Of a DNA stretch of 64,000 bases, positions 8,748 through 16,868 are shown piece by piece. Under the pieces are notes generated by a model. The model worked only from the letters and a program-made list of their open reading frames with translations. It made no database searches and was not told the origin of the DNA. A program made the position numbers and the translations under genes. The stretch's first letter is position 1. Every line of letters begins with the position of its first letter. Source of the stretch: an uncultured delta proteobacterium (GTDB taxonomy: Bacteria; Desulfobacterota; Syntrophia; Syntrophales; Smithellaceae); assembly GCA_903907985.1 (NCBI GenBank), contig CAIVQG010000041.1, positions 1-64,000 of the forward strand, given 5' to 3'.

Positions 8748-8802
8748 AAAGCAACTCTCTGTTAATTGATTATTGAGACACAATAGAGGAGACAATATAT
8801 TC

Positions 8803-9138
8803 ATGAGTGAAATTGAATTCTGGATAGGCGTTGATCTGGATGGCACGCTGGCTGAATATCATGGCTGGATCGGAATCCATCATATCGGAAAGCCGATTAC
8901 GCCTATGGTTGAACGTGTTCAGCGTTGGATAGACGAAGGGAAGAAGGTCAAGATTTTCACTGCACGAGCTTCCGAAGGGACGGCAGCAATAGAATTCATT
9001 CACACCTGGCTTGAAAAGCAAGGTCTCCCAAAACTCGAAGTTACTAATGTCAAAGACTTCGGCATGACGGAACTTTGGGATGATCGCTGTATTTCGATAG
9101 GAACGAATACGGGTCAAATAAAACATCACACAGACTGA
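8803..9138 (+). CDS. Small HAD-family phosphatase-like protein
   Basis: 111-residue protein that begins with the HAD motif I, DLDGTLAEY (nucleophile and acid-base Asp, residues about 10-12), followed by a motif II-like segment KIFTARAS (about 48) and a late acidic pair (WDDR). Such short proteins occur in phages and islands and resemble the HAD fold of nucleotidases or polynucleotide-kinase phosphatase domains; the substrate is unknown. I take ATG at 8803, which has GAGGAGA 10 nt upstream, instead of the in-frame TTG at 8773. It ends 12 nt before the start of the DnaE-like gene, so the two are probably co-expressed. Confidence 0.72.
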   Translation: MSEIEFWIGVDLDGTLAEYHGWIGIHHIGKPITPMVERVQRWIDEGKKVKIFTARASEGTAAIEFIHTWLEKQGLPKLEVTNVKDFGMTELWDDRCISIGTNTGQIKHHTD

Positions 9139-9150
9139 TTGGAGAAAAAT

Positions 9151-10581
9151 ATGGCGAACGCAAAAGCCGATTTTGTCCATCTCCATGTTCACACAGAATA
9201 CAGCCTTCTTGACAGTACCTTGCGCCTTGGTGACCTATTTAAAAAGGCTAAAGAATATCAGATGCCGTCCATCGCCATGACTGATTATGGCAATCTCTTT
9301 GGCGCTATCCAATTTTATAAGCAGGCGCAAAAAGCCGGCATCAAACCCATTATCGGCTGTGAGTTGTATGTTGCTCCGAAAAGCAGGTTTGACAAGTCTT
9401 TTGCTGGTATTGAAGAATCTTCGCATAATCTTGTCGTTCTCGTCAAAAACTTGCAGGGATATAAGAATCTGCTGAAACTCTTATCGATTGGATATATAGA
9501 AGGTTTCTACTATCGCCCCCGGGTGGATAAGGAAATCCTTCAGTATCATCACGAAGGGCTTATCGCCATAAGTGCTTGTCTACATGGGGAAGTTTCTTCA
9601 TATATCTTGAAGGGTGATCACAGCGCCGCCGTCAAAGCTGCCCGCGCATACAAAAAAATGTTTGGTACAGAAAACTTCTATCTTGAAATCATGGAAAATG
9701 GTCTGCCTGAACAATGGGTTGTCAATGAAGGCATGATGGAAATCAGTCGTCTTCTATCCATTCCTGTTGTCGCCACCAATGATTGTCATTATCTTCATGC
9801 TGATGATGCAAAAGTTCATGAAGTGCTTCAGTGCATTCAGACTGGAAAAACCCTTAACGACAATAACCGGCTGCGTTCTAAAACGAATCAGTTTTATTTG
9901 CGATCACCGAGCGAAATGAAGCGTCTTTTTTCACATTGTCCAGAGGCAATTGCCAATACGGTCCTGATCGCGGATCAATGCAACCTATCTCTTGAATTAG
10001 ACTGTCCTCGTCCTTGCCAATTCCAATTGAAGGAAGGATGCATCCCTGATGAATACCTGGTAAAAAACGCTAACGAAAGAGTGAACGGAGTGCAATCCAC
10101 TATCGATACAGATTTTTCTCAGAAAGGGAGTGATTACATCATCCGCCATATCACAGAGAAATACGGTAGAAACCGTGTAGCAAAGATCATCACATTCAGA
10201 AAAATGAGGGCGAAATCTGCCATTCGTCATGTTGGTCATGCCATGCATCTTCCCTATGAAGATGTTAATGCCATCACAAAAATGGTTCCCACTATTCAGA
10301 ATATATCTCTGGAAGACGCTTTTAATATGGAACCTCGACTTAGAAAAGCAGCAAAAAAGAGCGAGAAGATACAAAAACTTTTATCCCTTTCTTGGGCGCT
10401 AAACGGTTTAATCATGCATTCATCAACCAGTACTGTTGGTATGGTCATTTCCGATAAGCCCCTTGTTGATATGGTTCCCTTATGTTCTGGTTCTGGGGGC
10501 GATATTGTTACCCAATACTCGATAACCGATCTCCAGAACATGGGGTTTTCGATACTCAAATTTCCCCATATTACAAGGTAA
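9151..10581 (+). CDS. PHP-domain protein derived from DNA polymerase III alpha (DnaE), polymerase-defective
   Basis: 476-residue protein matching the N-terminal half of DnaE. Residues about 5-280 are a PHP domain with most metal ligands in place (HLHVHT at 10-15, IIGCELY, SACLHGE, ATNDCHYL), although the usual TDH is TDY. From about residue 310 an internal deletion removes the GPGRGSAAGS region and joins directly to a palm piece (IDTDF, which keeps the D-x-D pair). The frame ends at LQNMGFSILKFPHITR, where the third catalytic aspartate (KMDFLG in DnaE) would stand. The fingers, beta-binding and OB domains are absent. DNA polymerisation is therefore very unlikely; a PHP nuclease or phosphoesterase role, or a decaying paralogue, remain possible. 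ATG 9151 has GGAG 7 nt upstream. Confidence 0.8.
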   Translation: MANAKADFVHLHVHTEYSLLDSTLRLGDLFKKAKEYQMPSIAMTDYGNLFGAIQFYKQAQKAGIKPIIGCELYVAPKSRFDKSFAGIEESSHNLVVLVKNLQGYKNLLKLLSIGYIEGFYYRPRVDKEILQYHHEGLIAISACLHGEVSSYILKGDHSAAVKAARAYKKMFGTENFYLEIMENGLPEQWVVNEGMMEISRLLSIPVVATNDCHYLHADDAKVHEVLQCIQTGKTLNDNNRLRSKTNQFYLRSPSEMKRLFSHCPEAIANTVLIADQCNLSLELDCPRPCQFQLKEGCIPDEYLVKNANERVNGVQSTIDTDFSQKGSDYIIRHITEKYGRNRVAKIITFRKMRAKSAIRHVGHAMHLPYEDVNAITKMVPTIQNISLEDAFNMEPRLRKAAKKSEKIQKLLSLSWALNGLIMHSSTSTVGMVISDKPLVDMVPLCSGSGGDIVTQYSITDLQNMGFSILKFPHITR

Positions 10582-10643
10582 ATGATTTCAATCGGAAATG
10601 ACCGAAATACTGCCGAACTATAACTAGGTACATGGTTCAAGTA

Positions 10644-11669
10644 TTAGATGCAGTTCAACGGAAGATAATGAGTATTCATTATACTCACATGGCTGCTGAT
10701 TTCTTTAATCAAAAAATCCGGGCTAATTAACTTTGCCTCTTTGCCAAATGATAAAACCCATGAAACCACTTCTGGTTCGGATGAAGTTGTAAATTCGAGA
10801 GCAATTCGGCCTTGGCTTTTTTTTGTAATTTTCTGGTCTGGACTCCACATTCTTTCCGAGATGTATTGTGCCGCCCATCCGGCAAATTCGACCTCTACTT
10901 TAAAAGCACGATTTTTGATTATTCCAAAATGTTTATTAAAAATCTTCTCAAAGTCATATTTTTCAGGCTGTTCATATTGCTTTTCAGTCATTTGGATTTT
11001 CTTAATTCTCTGAACGGCAAGCAATGGATCGTAATCCGGCGCCTCAAGCATTTTACCTGGTCTGCTTGATAATTTTGCATGAAGGTAAATAGTGTCCTTA
11101 TGTGAAAACAACTTCAGAGGCATAATACTGAATGTTTTAGCTTTAGTTTCAGTAATGGCTTGGTAGTTTACTTGACAAATCCTTCGCTGTTTCATGGCTT
11201 CAATAAGAGTGCAGATTGTGTCATGATGAGGCGTGTAATCTATTGTCCCTGTCCGGATTGTGGCAAAATGTTTATCGGAAGAATCTCCCTTTTTACCGGT
11301 TACTAAAGATTGACTTTTTAGCAGTGCAAGCGTTGCTTCCTCAAACAGCTGTTTTCCGAGAAGTTGAGAAGTAAAATCGCGGCACATCTGAAGAATGTTA
11401 AACTCTGTCTCCGAGATGGATGCTACTGATATTGCTCTTTCCGGACGTTTTATCCGATAGTAATGCCGGTTTCCCACCTGTGACAATTCTATTCTTAAAC
11501 CATAGCCTTTCTCGATATCGTCAATAAGGCGAATTACCGTTTGCTTTGAACATTCCAGCATTTCGGATAGCTCTGTCAGAGAATAGCTTTCACCTGAAAA
11601 CAGAAGCTTCACAAACAACCTTATCAATTTTTCACCGTAACTTTGATACATACTCTTTTTTCCACCCAT
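10644..11669 (-). CDS. WYL-domain transcriptional regulator
   Basis: About 341 residues, transcribed leftward. The N-terminus holds a helix-turn-helix (SLTELSEMLECSKQTVIRLIDDIEKGYGL, about residues 24-52). The middle and C-terminal parts match WYL proteins: a beta-sheet region with IMPLKLFSHKDTIYLHAK and a WCX-like tail. WYL domains bind ligands, often single-stranded DNA or nucleotides, and repress defence genes (for example BrxR and CapW). I chose ATG at 11669 because AGGGGGC lies upstream; a frame extension to 11822 would overlap the divergent promoter. The gene diverges from a three-gene module, with a perfect palindrome (11741-11758) between them, the expected place for autoregulation. 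Confidence 0.82.
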   Translation of the reverse strand: MGGKKSMYQSYGEKLIRLFVKLLFSGESYSLTELSEMLECSKQTVIRLIDDIEKGYGLRIELSQVGNRHYYRIKRPERAISVASISETEFNILQMCRDFTSQLLGKQLFEEATLALLKSQSLVTGKKGDSSDKHFATIRTGTIDYTPHHDTICTLIEAMKQRRICQVNYQAITETKAKTFSIMPLKLFSHKDTIYLHAKLSSRPGKMLEAPDYDPLLAVQRIKKIQMTEKQYEQPEKYDFEKIFNKHFGIIKNRAFKVEVEFAGWAAQYISERMWSPDQKITKKSQGRIALEFTTSSEPEVVSWVLSFGKEAKLISPDFLIKEISSHVSIMNTHYLPLNCI

Positions 11670-11740
11670 ATTTAGCCCCCTAGGAAAATCGTGTGATTCT
11701 ATGGAACGATAACATATTATAGTGCTACCAAACAAGGGAA

Positions 11741-11758
11741 ATGCATTTATGAATGCAT
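11741..11758. promoter_or_regulatory. ATGCATT-4-AATGCAT palindrome, candidate WYL operator
   Basis: Perfect inverted repeat with 7-bp arms and a 4-nt centre (TATG), halfway between the divergent WYL gene and the small gene starting at 11779, and just before that gene's ribosome binding site. This is the usual place for an operator controlling both directions. Confidence 0.45.
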
Positions 11759-11778
11759 CCCCAAAAAAGGAGGTCATT

Positions 11779-12054
11779 ATGTCCTGCGAAAATTGTCTTA
11801 ACCTAAAGGTAAAAATGTTCACTTTTGGAGATCTGAGGAAGAAATGGAATGAAATCTATTCGCCTGATTCAATGACGGAAGGTTATGAAAAAAGGCTCAG
11901 GAGAGAGTCACTGAAACAAAATAAACCTTTTGAAAGGACAAGGCTCAAATTTATTTATTGCTCTAAAGGTATGCTGAATCGCTTTTACATTATTCGCGGT
12001 CATTCAATTATAAAGACTAAACCGGGAATGCAAGGTTGTCAATTTTATTTGTAA
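11779..12054 (+). CDS. Small protein of unknown function, first gene divergent from the WYL regulator
   Basis: 91-residue basic protein. Start chosen at ATG 11779 because of a very strong ribosome binding site (AAAGGAGG, 5 nt); the frame continues upstream but would run through the palindrome. Two cysteines at the N-terminus (CENC) could bind metal. The rest is rich in Lys and Arg (KRLRRESLKQNK) and may contact nucleic acid. No family recognised. It is followed after 13 nt by the Tat-signal protein gene. Confidence 0.6.
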   Translation: MSCENCLNLKVKMFTFGDLRKKWNEIYSPDSMTEGYEKRLRRESLKQNKPFERTRLKFIYCSKGMLNRFYIIRGHSIIKTKPGMQGCQFYL

Positions 12055-12067
12055 ATGGGAGGTGCAT

Positions 12068-12550
12068 ATGAAAAGCCGCAGGGATTTTTTAAAGAACATT
12101 GTTTTCACAGCAGGCATTGGTCTAGTATTGCCCAATTCAGCGGTGGCTGGTTACGAAAAGATAAATCAGGACAACACCGCCATTCCAAGGCAGAATAATA
12201 TTCCGAGAATATCAATCTCGACCATCATTGAAATTATTAATGTTAGTCGATCTTATGAGACTGATGAAATATACGTTGGTTGCCTGGCAATGGATGGTTG
12301 TACGGACGTGTTTGAATTATCATTTTTAACTAACTTTAAGCAAAAGTGGTCTGACAGCTTAAAACCTGGGTCGATTTATATTTTTCACGGAAAGTATATG
12401 TCATTGCGTGATACCGAATATCCGATGATCTATGACGTTGATCTGGAAACTTTCCAACCGATAGAAATATTCAAAAATGAAGCTGAAGTCAGGCAGCATT
12501 TTGAAGAATACAAATCAAGAAAAGAAAAAGAAAATATAGTCCCATTTTGA
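12068..12550 (+). CDS. Exported protein with twin-arginine signal, unknown function
   Basis: 160-residue protein starting with a twin-arginine motif, SRRDFLKN, followed by a hydrophobic core and an A-x-A-like cleavage site (NSAVAG, about residue 29), so it should be folded in the cytoplasm and sent out by the Tat system. The mature part (about 130 residues) has alternating beta-strand-like segments (IYVGCLAMDGC, GSIYIFHGKY) that resemble a small OB-like barrel, but no cofactor motif is visible. ATG at 12068 has GGGAGG about 5 nt upstream; GTG two codons earlier is less likely. Having an exported protein in a nuclease-rich island is notable. Confidence 0.65.
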   Translation: MKSRRDFLKNIVFTAGIGLVLPNSAVAGYEKINQDNTAIPRQNNIPRISISTIIEIINVSRSYETDEIYVGCLAMDGCTDVFELSFLTNFKQKWSDSLKPGSIYIFHGKYMSLRDTEYPMIYDVDLETFQPIEIFKNEAEVRQHFEEYKSRKEKENIVPF

Positions 12551-12564
12551 AGGTTGGATAATAT

Positions 12565-13338
12565 ATGAAAGAAATTGATTTCATTTTTAACGATGATGTC
12601 GTGAAGCAGCTTGGCAGAAATATGAACTATGAAGAATGCGAGGTTGTTCGCATTTTCTGGCCTATCTATTACCTCTATCGCATGTATCGCCTCCTCAGTT
12701 TAATATTGGATAAAAAGCATACACCGGAGGAATACGACAAGATGGGGATCTTTCATCTCGAAATCGAAGCTGACCTGCCAGTCTATCATCTCATCCATGC
12801 AATTATGCTTAACAAGATAAAAAGAGTTGAAAGAATTCTGAGAAAGGCAGAAATTGAATTGGATCATGATCTATCAAAAACAGCAGTTGCCTGGAGATTA
12901 GGTAAGGGAAACTGGAGACAAATGTACAACTATACTTTCCTGAGTATAGCGACAATATTAGGCAGAAAAGAAATATTCAAACTGCTTATTAATAAAGGGG
13001 CTGATCCTGGAAATTTAATCAGATTATCCGGAATGTATCCGGCTCCAATTTCACTGTCGGTAAATGAATGTTTAATTATGAACGAAATGTTTCACTGGTA
13101 TAAGACGGGTAAAAAGATGAAGCTCAAGGAACCACAGGTTAATGCCTTACTTGATGCCATAATTCTGGCCAGTCAGAAAAGCCCTTCTATTGTTTCCAAT
13201 GAACGACTGGCAGACCCAATAATAAGAGTCGCCCTGTATTGGTACTGGTTGAAGGATACGGTAAAAGATGCTAGACAACTTAAGTGCCTTATTCCTCTGA
13301 ATCCTTTGGCTATGAAGGAAATTCTCAGCATTGCATAG
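12565..13338 (+). CDS. Ankyrin-like helical-repeat protein
   Basis: 257-residue soluble, mostly helical protein. One ankyrin-like repeat is clear (TFLSIATILGRKEIFKLL then INKGADPGN, about residues 132-158), with weaker helical pairs before and after it (PVYHLIHAIMLNKIKRVERIL). No catalytic motif. It follows the Tat-signal gene by 14 nt, as the third gene in the module divergent from the WYL regulator. It may act as a binding or scaffolding partner; the repeat count is too low to be sure of a full ankyrin domain. A perfect 18-bp palindrome lies just after its stop. Confidence 0.65.
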   Translation: MKEIDFIFNDDVVKQLGRNMNYEECEVVRIFWPIYYLYRMYRLLSLILDKKHTPEEYDKMGIFHLEIEADLPVYHLIHAIMLNKIKRVERILRKAEIELDHDLSKTAVAWRLGKGNWRQMYNYTFLSIATILGRKEIFKLLINKGADPGNLIRLSGMYPAPISLSVNECLIMNEMFHWYKTGKKMKLKEPQVNALLDAIILASQKSPSIVSNERLADPIIRVALYWYWLKDTVKDARQLKCLIPLNPLAMKEILSIA

Positions 13339-13342
13339 AGTG

Positions 13343-13371
13343 AAGAAGATATATCTTCTTGTTATAATAAC
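13343..13371. promoter_or_regulatory. Two adjacent palindromes after the ankyrin-like gene
   Basis: AAGAAGATATATCTTCTT (13343-13360) is a perfect 18-bp palindrome, followed directly by the palindrome GTTATAATAAC (13361-13371) that contains a TATAAT box. They could form a weak terminator for the upstream module and/or an operator and -10 box for the gene at 13464. No T-run follows, so a classic terminator is doubtful. Confidence 0.35.
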
Positions 13372-13463
13372 AACTAAAATAATCTAAATATATCATCATT
13401 CGAAATTATGTTACAAGCCAAAATCATTTATTGTATCAGTATATTGCTAGAAAGGAGAAGGCC

Positions 13464-14138
13464 ATGCTGTGTTTTGCTAGATGGAAGAAAGATGAAAATC
13501 ATCGACATTGTTTCCGAGACCAAACAATTCTCCAATTTGGAGATAGTTGGAAATTGCTGGCAAATTTTATTCTATTAAATCCTGGTAGTGCATCACCAAA
13601 AGATGAAATTAAACAAAATAAATTTCTTGAAGATAGTGATCTACCTTTTTACATAAATGACAAGGACAACGGTTACTATGAATTCACTATTGATCGACTT
13701 ATGAATGACCTGCTGAAACTATATTCAGCTAATTATTCAGGAGGAGTATTGAAATTGTACAATCTTTTTAACCTAAAGAACCAGTACTCAGGTGACGCAA
13801 TTGCAGGTTTTAAAGAAAATATGCACAATCCTAATATGGTTACTGCGCAAGAAGAAATACTGTTTGCTGGTGCTCCCGTTATTATTGCTTGTGGAAGGAA
13901 AGCGTCTTCAGACGATGATTTAAAAAGAGAGCTAGAAAAATACATTAAGTCAGCATTAAAATCTAGCAGTCAAATCTATTCGCTATCAAAGGTCGATAGA
14001 AAGTTGTTTGCAATTGTAAAAACAGAGCCTGATGAAAATGGGATCATCGAAAGCTATCATCCATCGTATACATTTAAGTATGGAAATGCCACTATACTCG
14101 AACAAGACATAACAAGACATCTCACCCTTCTATTATGA
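13464..14138 (+). CDS. DUF1643-like protein of unknown function
   Basis: 224-residue soluble protein. An early segment (NFILLNPGSASPKDE) and a middle VVNLF-like segment (LYNLFNLKNQ) followed by IIACGRKAS resemble DUF1643 proteins, which are found in phages and islands and may share a uracil-DNA-glycosylase-like fold. The late ESYHPSY motif is compatible with that layout. This is a pattern match by eye, not a firm assignment. ATG 13464 has AAGGAGAAG 4 nt upstream; the frame extends to a TTG at 13431 without a good site. The gene stands alone with about 95 nt to its downstream neighbour. Confidence 0.55.
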   Translation: MLCFARWKKDENHRHCFRDQTILQFGDSWKLLANFILLNPGSASPKDEIKQNKFLEDSDLPFYINDKDNGYYEFTIDRLMNDLLKLYSANYSGGVLKLYNLFNLKNQYSGDAIAGFKENMHNPNMVTAQEEILFAGAPVIIACGRKASSDDDLKRELEKYIKSALKSSSQIYSLSKVDRKLFAIVKTEPDENGIIESYHPSYTFKYGNATILEQDITRHLTLLL

Positions 14139-14233
14139 TGGGCGGCAGGAAGGTATGATGTTTGAGTAGAACTGTGGAACAATGCCTAGCACTCGTCAAA
14201 AGAGATAAAAATCGCAAATATTAGGAGTTATCT

Positions 14234-14998
14234 ATGCCAGAACAAAAAGTTATTGGGAAAATCAATATTGAACATTATCCTTTAGAATCTAATGATATGC
14301 AGAGGATAATCCTAGAGACAGTTAATGAATTTGTATTCTCTGATTTTCAGGATAATAACTATCCCTTCCACTATCTTTACGAAGCCGACATTCAGGCTCA
14401 TCTGGCCTGCAAAATATCTCAACGAATAAAAAACCAAATAATCTTTTCTGTTTTGCCTGATAAAGATAAGAAATATAGCCTGACGCCAATAACACGCGAG
14501 TATCCATTAGGTATGAGACATGATATCGTTTGTATCAACCCATTCAAACTACAACAATATGTAAACTGGAAATTGGAAGAAGGTAAGCCATTTAAATTCA
14601 GCCAAATCATGTGGGAATTGCCACTTCTCGTAGGTATAGAAATCAAATACAGTCTTTTTGGTTATACATTACACATTAACGAATCAGGCAATGATGATAG
14701 AAATAAACTGATTCGGTATAAAAATGGGTCCGGTGAAAATAGCAACTATCACGAAGAAAGAAATACGAAAATTGAACGAAGCGATGAATCTAAATTATTT
14801 ACTGAGCAGTTTAAGCATCTTTCAATAATGTTTTTTCAAGATAAGGACTGGTTTAATGATCACAGATCCGAATTAAAAAATGAAACCTTCCTGTTAAAAA
14901 AAGAATCTCCCATTCGAGATGCAAAGACAATAGAATATGATGGAGTTTACATGGTTGGTCCAGATAAACAGGTATTCAGCTATAATGTAGAGAACTGA
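14234..14998 (+). CDS. Uncharacterised protein with third PD-(D/E)XK nuclease-like motif
   Basis: 254-residue protein with no named family recognised. It shows the full PD-(D/E)XK order: helix with Glu50 (YEADIQAHL), Asp97 (RHDIVCI) and Glu136-Lys138 (VGIEIKYS). The central core is followed by a charged segment (about 150-190) and a mixed C-terminus. It resembles type-II-restriction-fold proteins found next to other nucleases. ATG has AGGAG 7 nt upstream. The next gene, a Cas4-like/DEDD fusion, starts 2 nt after its stop, so they are almost surely co-translated and may form one complex. Confidence 0.65.
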   Translation: MPEQKVIGKINIEHYPLESNDMQRIILETVNEFVFSDFQDNNYPFHYLYEADIQAHLACKISQRIKNQIIFSVLPDKDKKYSLTPITREYPLGMRHDIVCINPFKLQQYVNWKLEEGKPFKFSQIMWELPLLVGIEIKYSLFGYTLHINESGNDDRNKLIRYKNGSGENSNYHEERNTKIERSDESKLFTEQFKHLSIMFFQDKDWFNDHRSELKNETFLLKKESPIRDAKTIEYDGVYMVGPDKQVFSYNVEN

Positions 14999-15000
14999 CT

Positions 15001-16488
15001 ATGCAAGAGATATCAACATTTCTAAGCAAATCACTTTTTATTCGCGGATTGCAGTGTCATAAATCACTTTATCTGCAAAAGTACAGGCCTGAATTGAAGG
15101 ATGCCATCACAGATGAAAAGGACAAGCTTTTCAGCGGTGGAAACGAAGTAGGCATCCTGGCACATGATCTGTTTCCAAGTGGCTCCGAAGTCCCTTATGA
15201 AGGTTTATCATATCAGGAGCAACTAGAATTAACGGAGTCATTAATAAAGCAAGGTCATCATACAATTTACGAAGCTGCTTTCCAATATGCAGGAGTATTT
15301 ATAAAGGCGGATATTCTTCATTTAGGTAAAGATGGATGGGAAATATACGAAGTTAAGGCATCAACAGCGGTAAAAGATTATCAGGTTCACGATGCTGCTG
15401 TTCAGTACCATGTATTGTCCGGCATTAATCTGCCAGTATCAAAAATATATCTCGTGCATATAAACAATCAATATGTCCGAAGCGGCGATATTGAAGTTGA
15501 TAAGCTTTTTTCTAAAGTAGATGTCACTGAGACTGCTAAAAAAAAGCAAGCCTTCATCGCCACTGAACTTAAAAAGCAACGTGATATGCTTAATGGCAAT
15601 GAACCAGTCATCGGTATCGGTCCACATTGTTATGATCCTTATGAATGTGATTTTAAAGGACACTGCTGGAGGGATCTTCCCAAAGATTCAATATTTGATA
15701 TCCGTGGCCGATTGAATAATAAATATTCTCTCTACGAACAAGGTGTCACATCAATGTATGAAGTTTCTCCTGAATTTTTGTCAGTAACTCAATCCATGCA
15801 GATAGAAGCAAACAGAACTAAGCAGATTTTTTATGATCATCGTGCAGTAAATGGTTTTCTCAAAAACTTCTGGTATCCAATATATTTCTTGGATTTTGAG
15901 ACTTTCATGACAGCTATACCAACTTTCGATGGAATAAGGCCATATCAGCAAATCCCGTTTCAATATTCCCTGCATTATATTGAACACGAAGGAGGCGATT
16001 TAAAACATCATGAATTTCTGGCACGGCCAAATACAGACCCAAGGGAAGAATTGATCAATAAACTGATTATTGAAATACCGGATAATGCATGTGTAGTTGC
16101 CTATAACAAATCTTTTGAAATAGGCGTCTTAAAAATTCTTGCTGAGCAATATCCTCAGCATAAAAAACAAATTGATGAAATTATTGAAAACATGAAGGAT
16201 CTCATGGAGCCATTCCGGCGCAAGGAAATTTACCACTGGCAACAAAATGGATCATATTCATTAAAAGAAGTTCTTCCTGCTATGCTGCCAGAATTCAGTT
16301 ATGATAATTTGGACGTTCGAGATGGCGGGATGGCTATGCAATCATATGCTACCATGAATCAAATTGATGATCCCAATGAAATAGAAAACATCCGTAAAGC
16401 GCTTCTAGAGTATTGCGCTTTAGACACACTGGCGATGGTAAAGATTTTTGAAAAATTGAAAAACAATGACTTCAAGGAATCAAGCTAA
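15001..16488 (+). CDS. DUF2779-type fusion: Cas4-like Fe-S nuclease plus DEDD exonuclease
   Basis: 495-residue two-domain protein. Residues 1-225 look like a Cas4/RecB nuclease: Cys19 and a C-terminal cluster Cys210, Cys216, Cys222 that can hold a 4Fe-4S centre, with His55, Asp104, Glu117-Lys119 (YEVKAS) and Gln135 as the PD-(D/E)XK site. Residues about 290-490 are a DUF2779/RNase H-like exonuclease with Asp298 and Glu300 (FLDFET), an Asn-containing AYNKSFE, Asp400 and Asp475 (CALDTL), the DEDD pattern. Both active sites look intact. Such proteins are thought to process DNA or RNA ends; the exact substrate is unknown. It follows the third nuclease-like gene by 2 nt. Confidence 0.82.
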   Translation: MQEISTFLSKSLFIRGLQCHKSLYLQKYRPELKDAITDEKDKLFSGGNEVGILAHDLFPSGSEVPYEGLSYQEQLELTESLIKQGHHTIYEAAFQYAGVFIKADILHLGKDGWEIYEVKASTAVKDYQVHDAAVQYHVLSGINLPVSKIYLVHINNQYVRSGDIEVDKLFSKVDVTETAKKKQAFIATELKKQRDMLNGNEPVIGIGPHCYDPYECDFKGHCWRDLPKDSIFDIRGRLNNKYSLYEQGVTSMYEVSPEFLSVTQSMQIEANRTKQIFYDHRAVNGFLKNFWYPIYFLDFETFMTAIPTFDGIRPYQQIPFQYSLHYIEHEGGDLKHHEFLARPNTDPREELINKLIIEIPDNACVVAYNKSFEIGVLKILAEQYPQHKKQIDEIIENMKDLMEPFRRKEIYHWQQNGSYSLKEVLPAMLPEFSYDNLDVRDGGMAMQSYATMNQIDDPNEIENIRKALLEYCALDTLAMVKIFEKLKNNDFKESS

Positions 16489-16522
16489 ATAGAGCATAGA
16501 AATTACATTCTACGCCAGAGAT

Positions 16523-16819
16523 ATGCAACCAATGAAAATAACAACAAAAGATATTTGTCAGGATTTAGACCATGTTGAGGTTGTCATTTCAGGAACTGTT
16601 TCGTCTATTAAGGAAGTTCTAACAAAAAGCAGGAACAAGATGGCATATTTGACTCTAACAGATAATTATGGCAGTGTTTCAGTGATGATTTTCCCGGATG
16701 TATATAAGAAATCAGAAAAAATATTTTTAAATAATAATGCTATATTTACCTTATACGGCACACTCGATGTGAGTGAGAGTAGCACTTTATTAATCGCGTC
16801 TGAAATTGAAATAAAGTAG
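16523..16819 (+). CDS. Stand-alone OB-fold nucleic-acid-binding protein, like the DnaE OB domain
   Basis: 98-residue protein that consists of a single OB fold. The order V-x-V-S-G-x-V (residues about 18-26), K-x-K-MAYLTLTD (about 41-48), GSVSVMIFPDVYKK and the late GTLD strand match the tRNA_anti/OB domain near the C-terminus of bacterial DnaE (typically GxMAFVTLEDLTGSVEVVVFPDVYEK). It should bind single-stranded nucleic acid. It lies 34 nt after the Cas4-like gene. The DnaE-derived PHP protein encoded 6 kb upstream lacks this domain, so the island holds two separate pieces of DnaE. The ATG has only a weak site; ATG at 16532 is an alternative. Confidence 0.75.
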   Translation: MQPMKITTKDICQDLDHVEVVISGTVSSIKEVLTKSRNKMAYLTLTDNYGSVSVMIFPDVYKKSEKIFLNNNAIFTLYGTLDVSESSTLLIASEIEIK

Positions 16820-16868
16820 CACCGGGTAAAGTAATAGCACTTGGTTAAACGTAAGGAGCTGAAAATAA

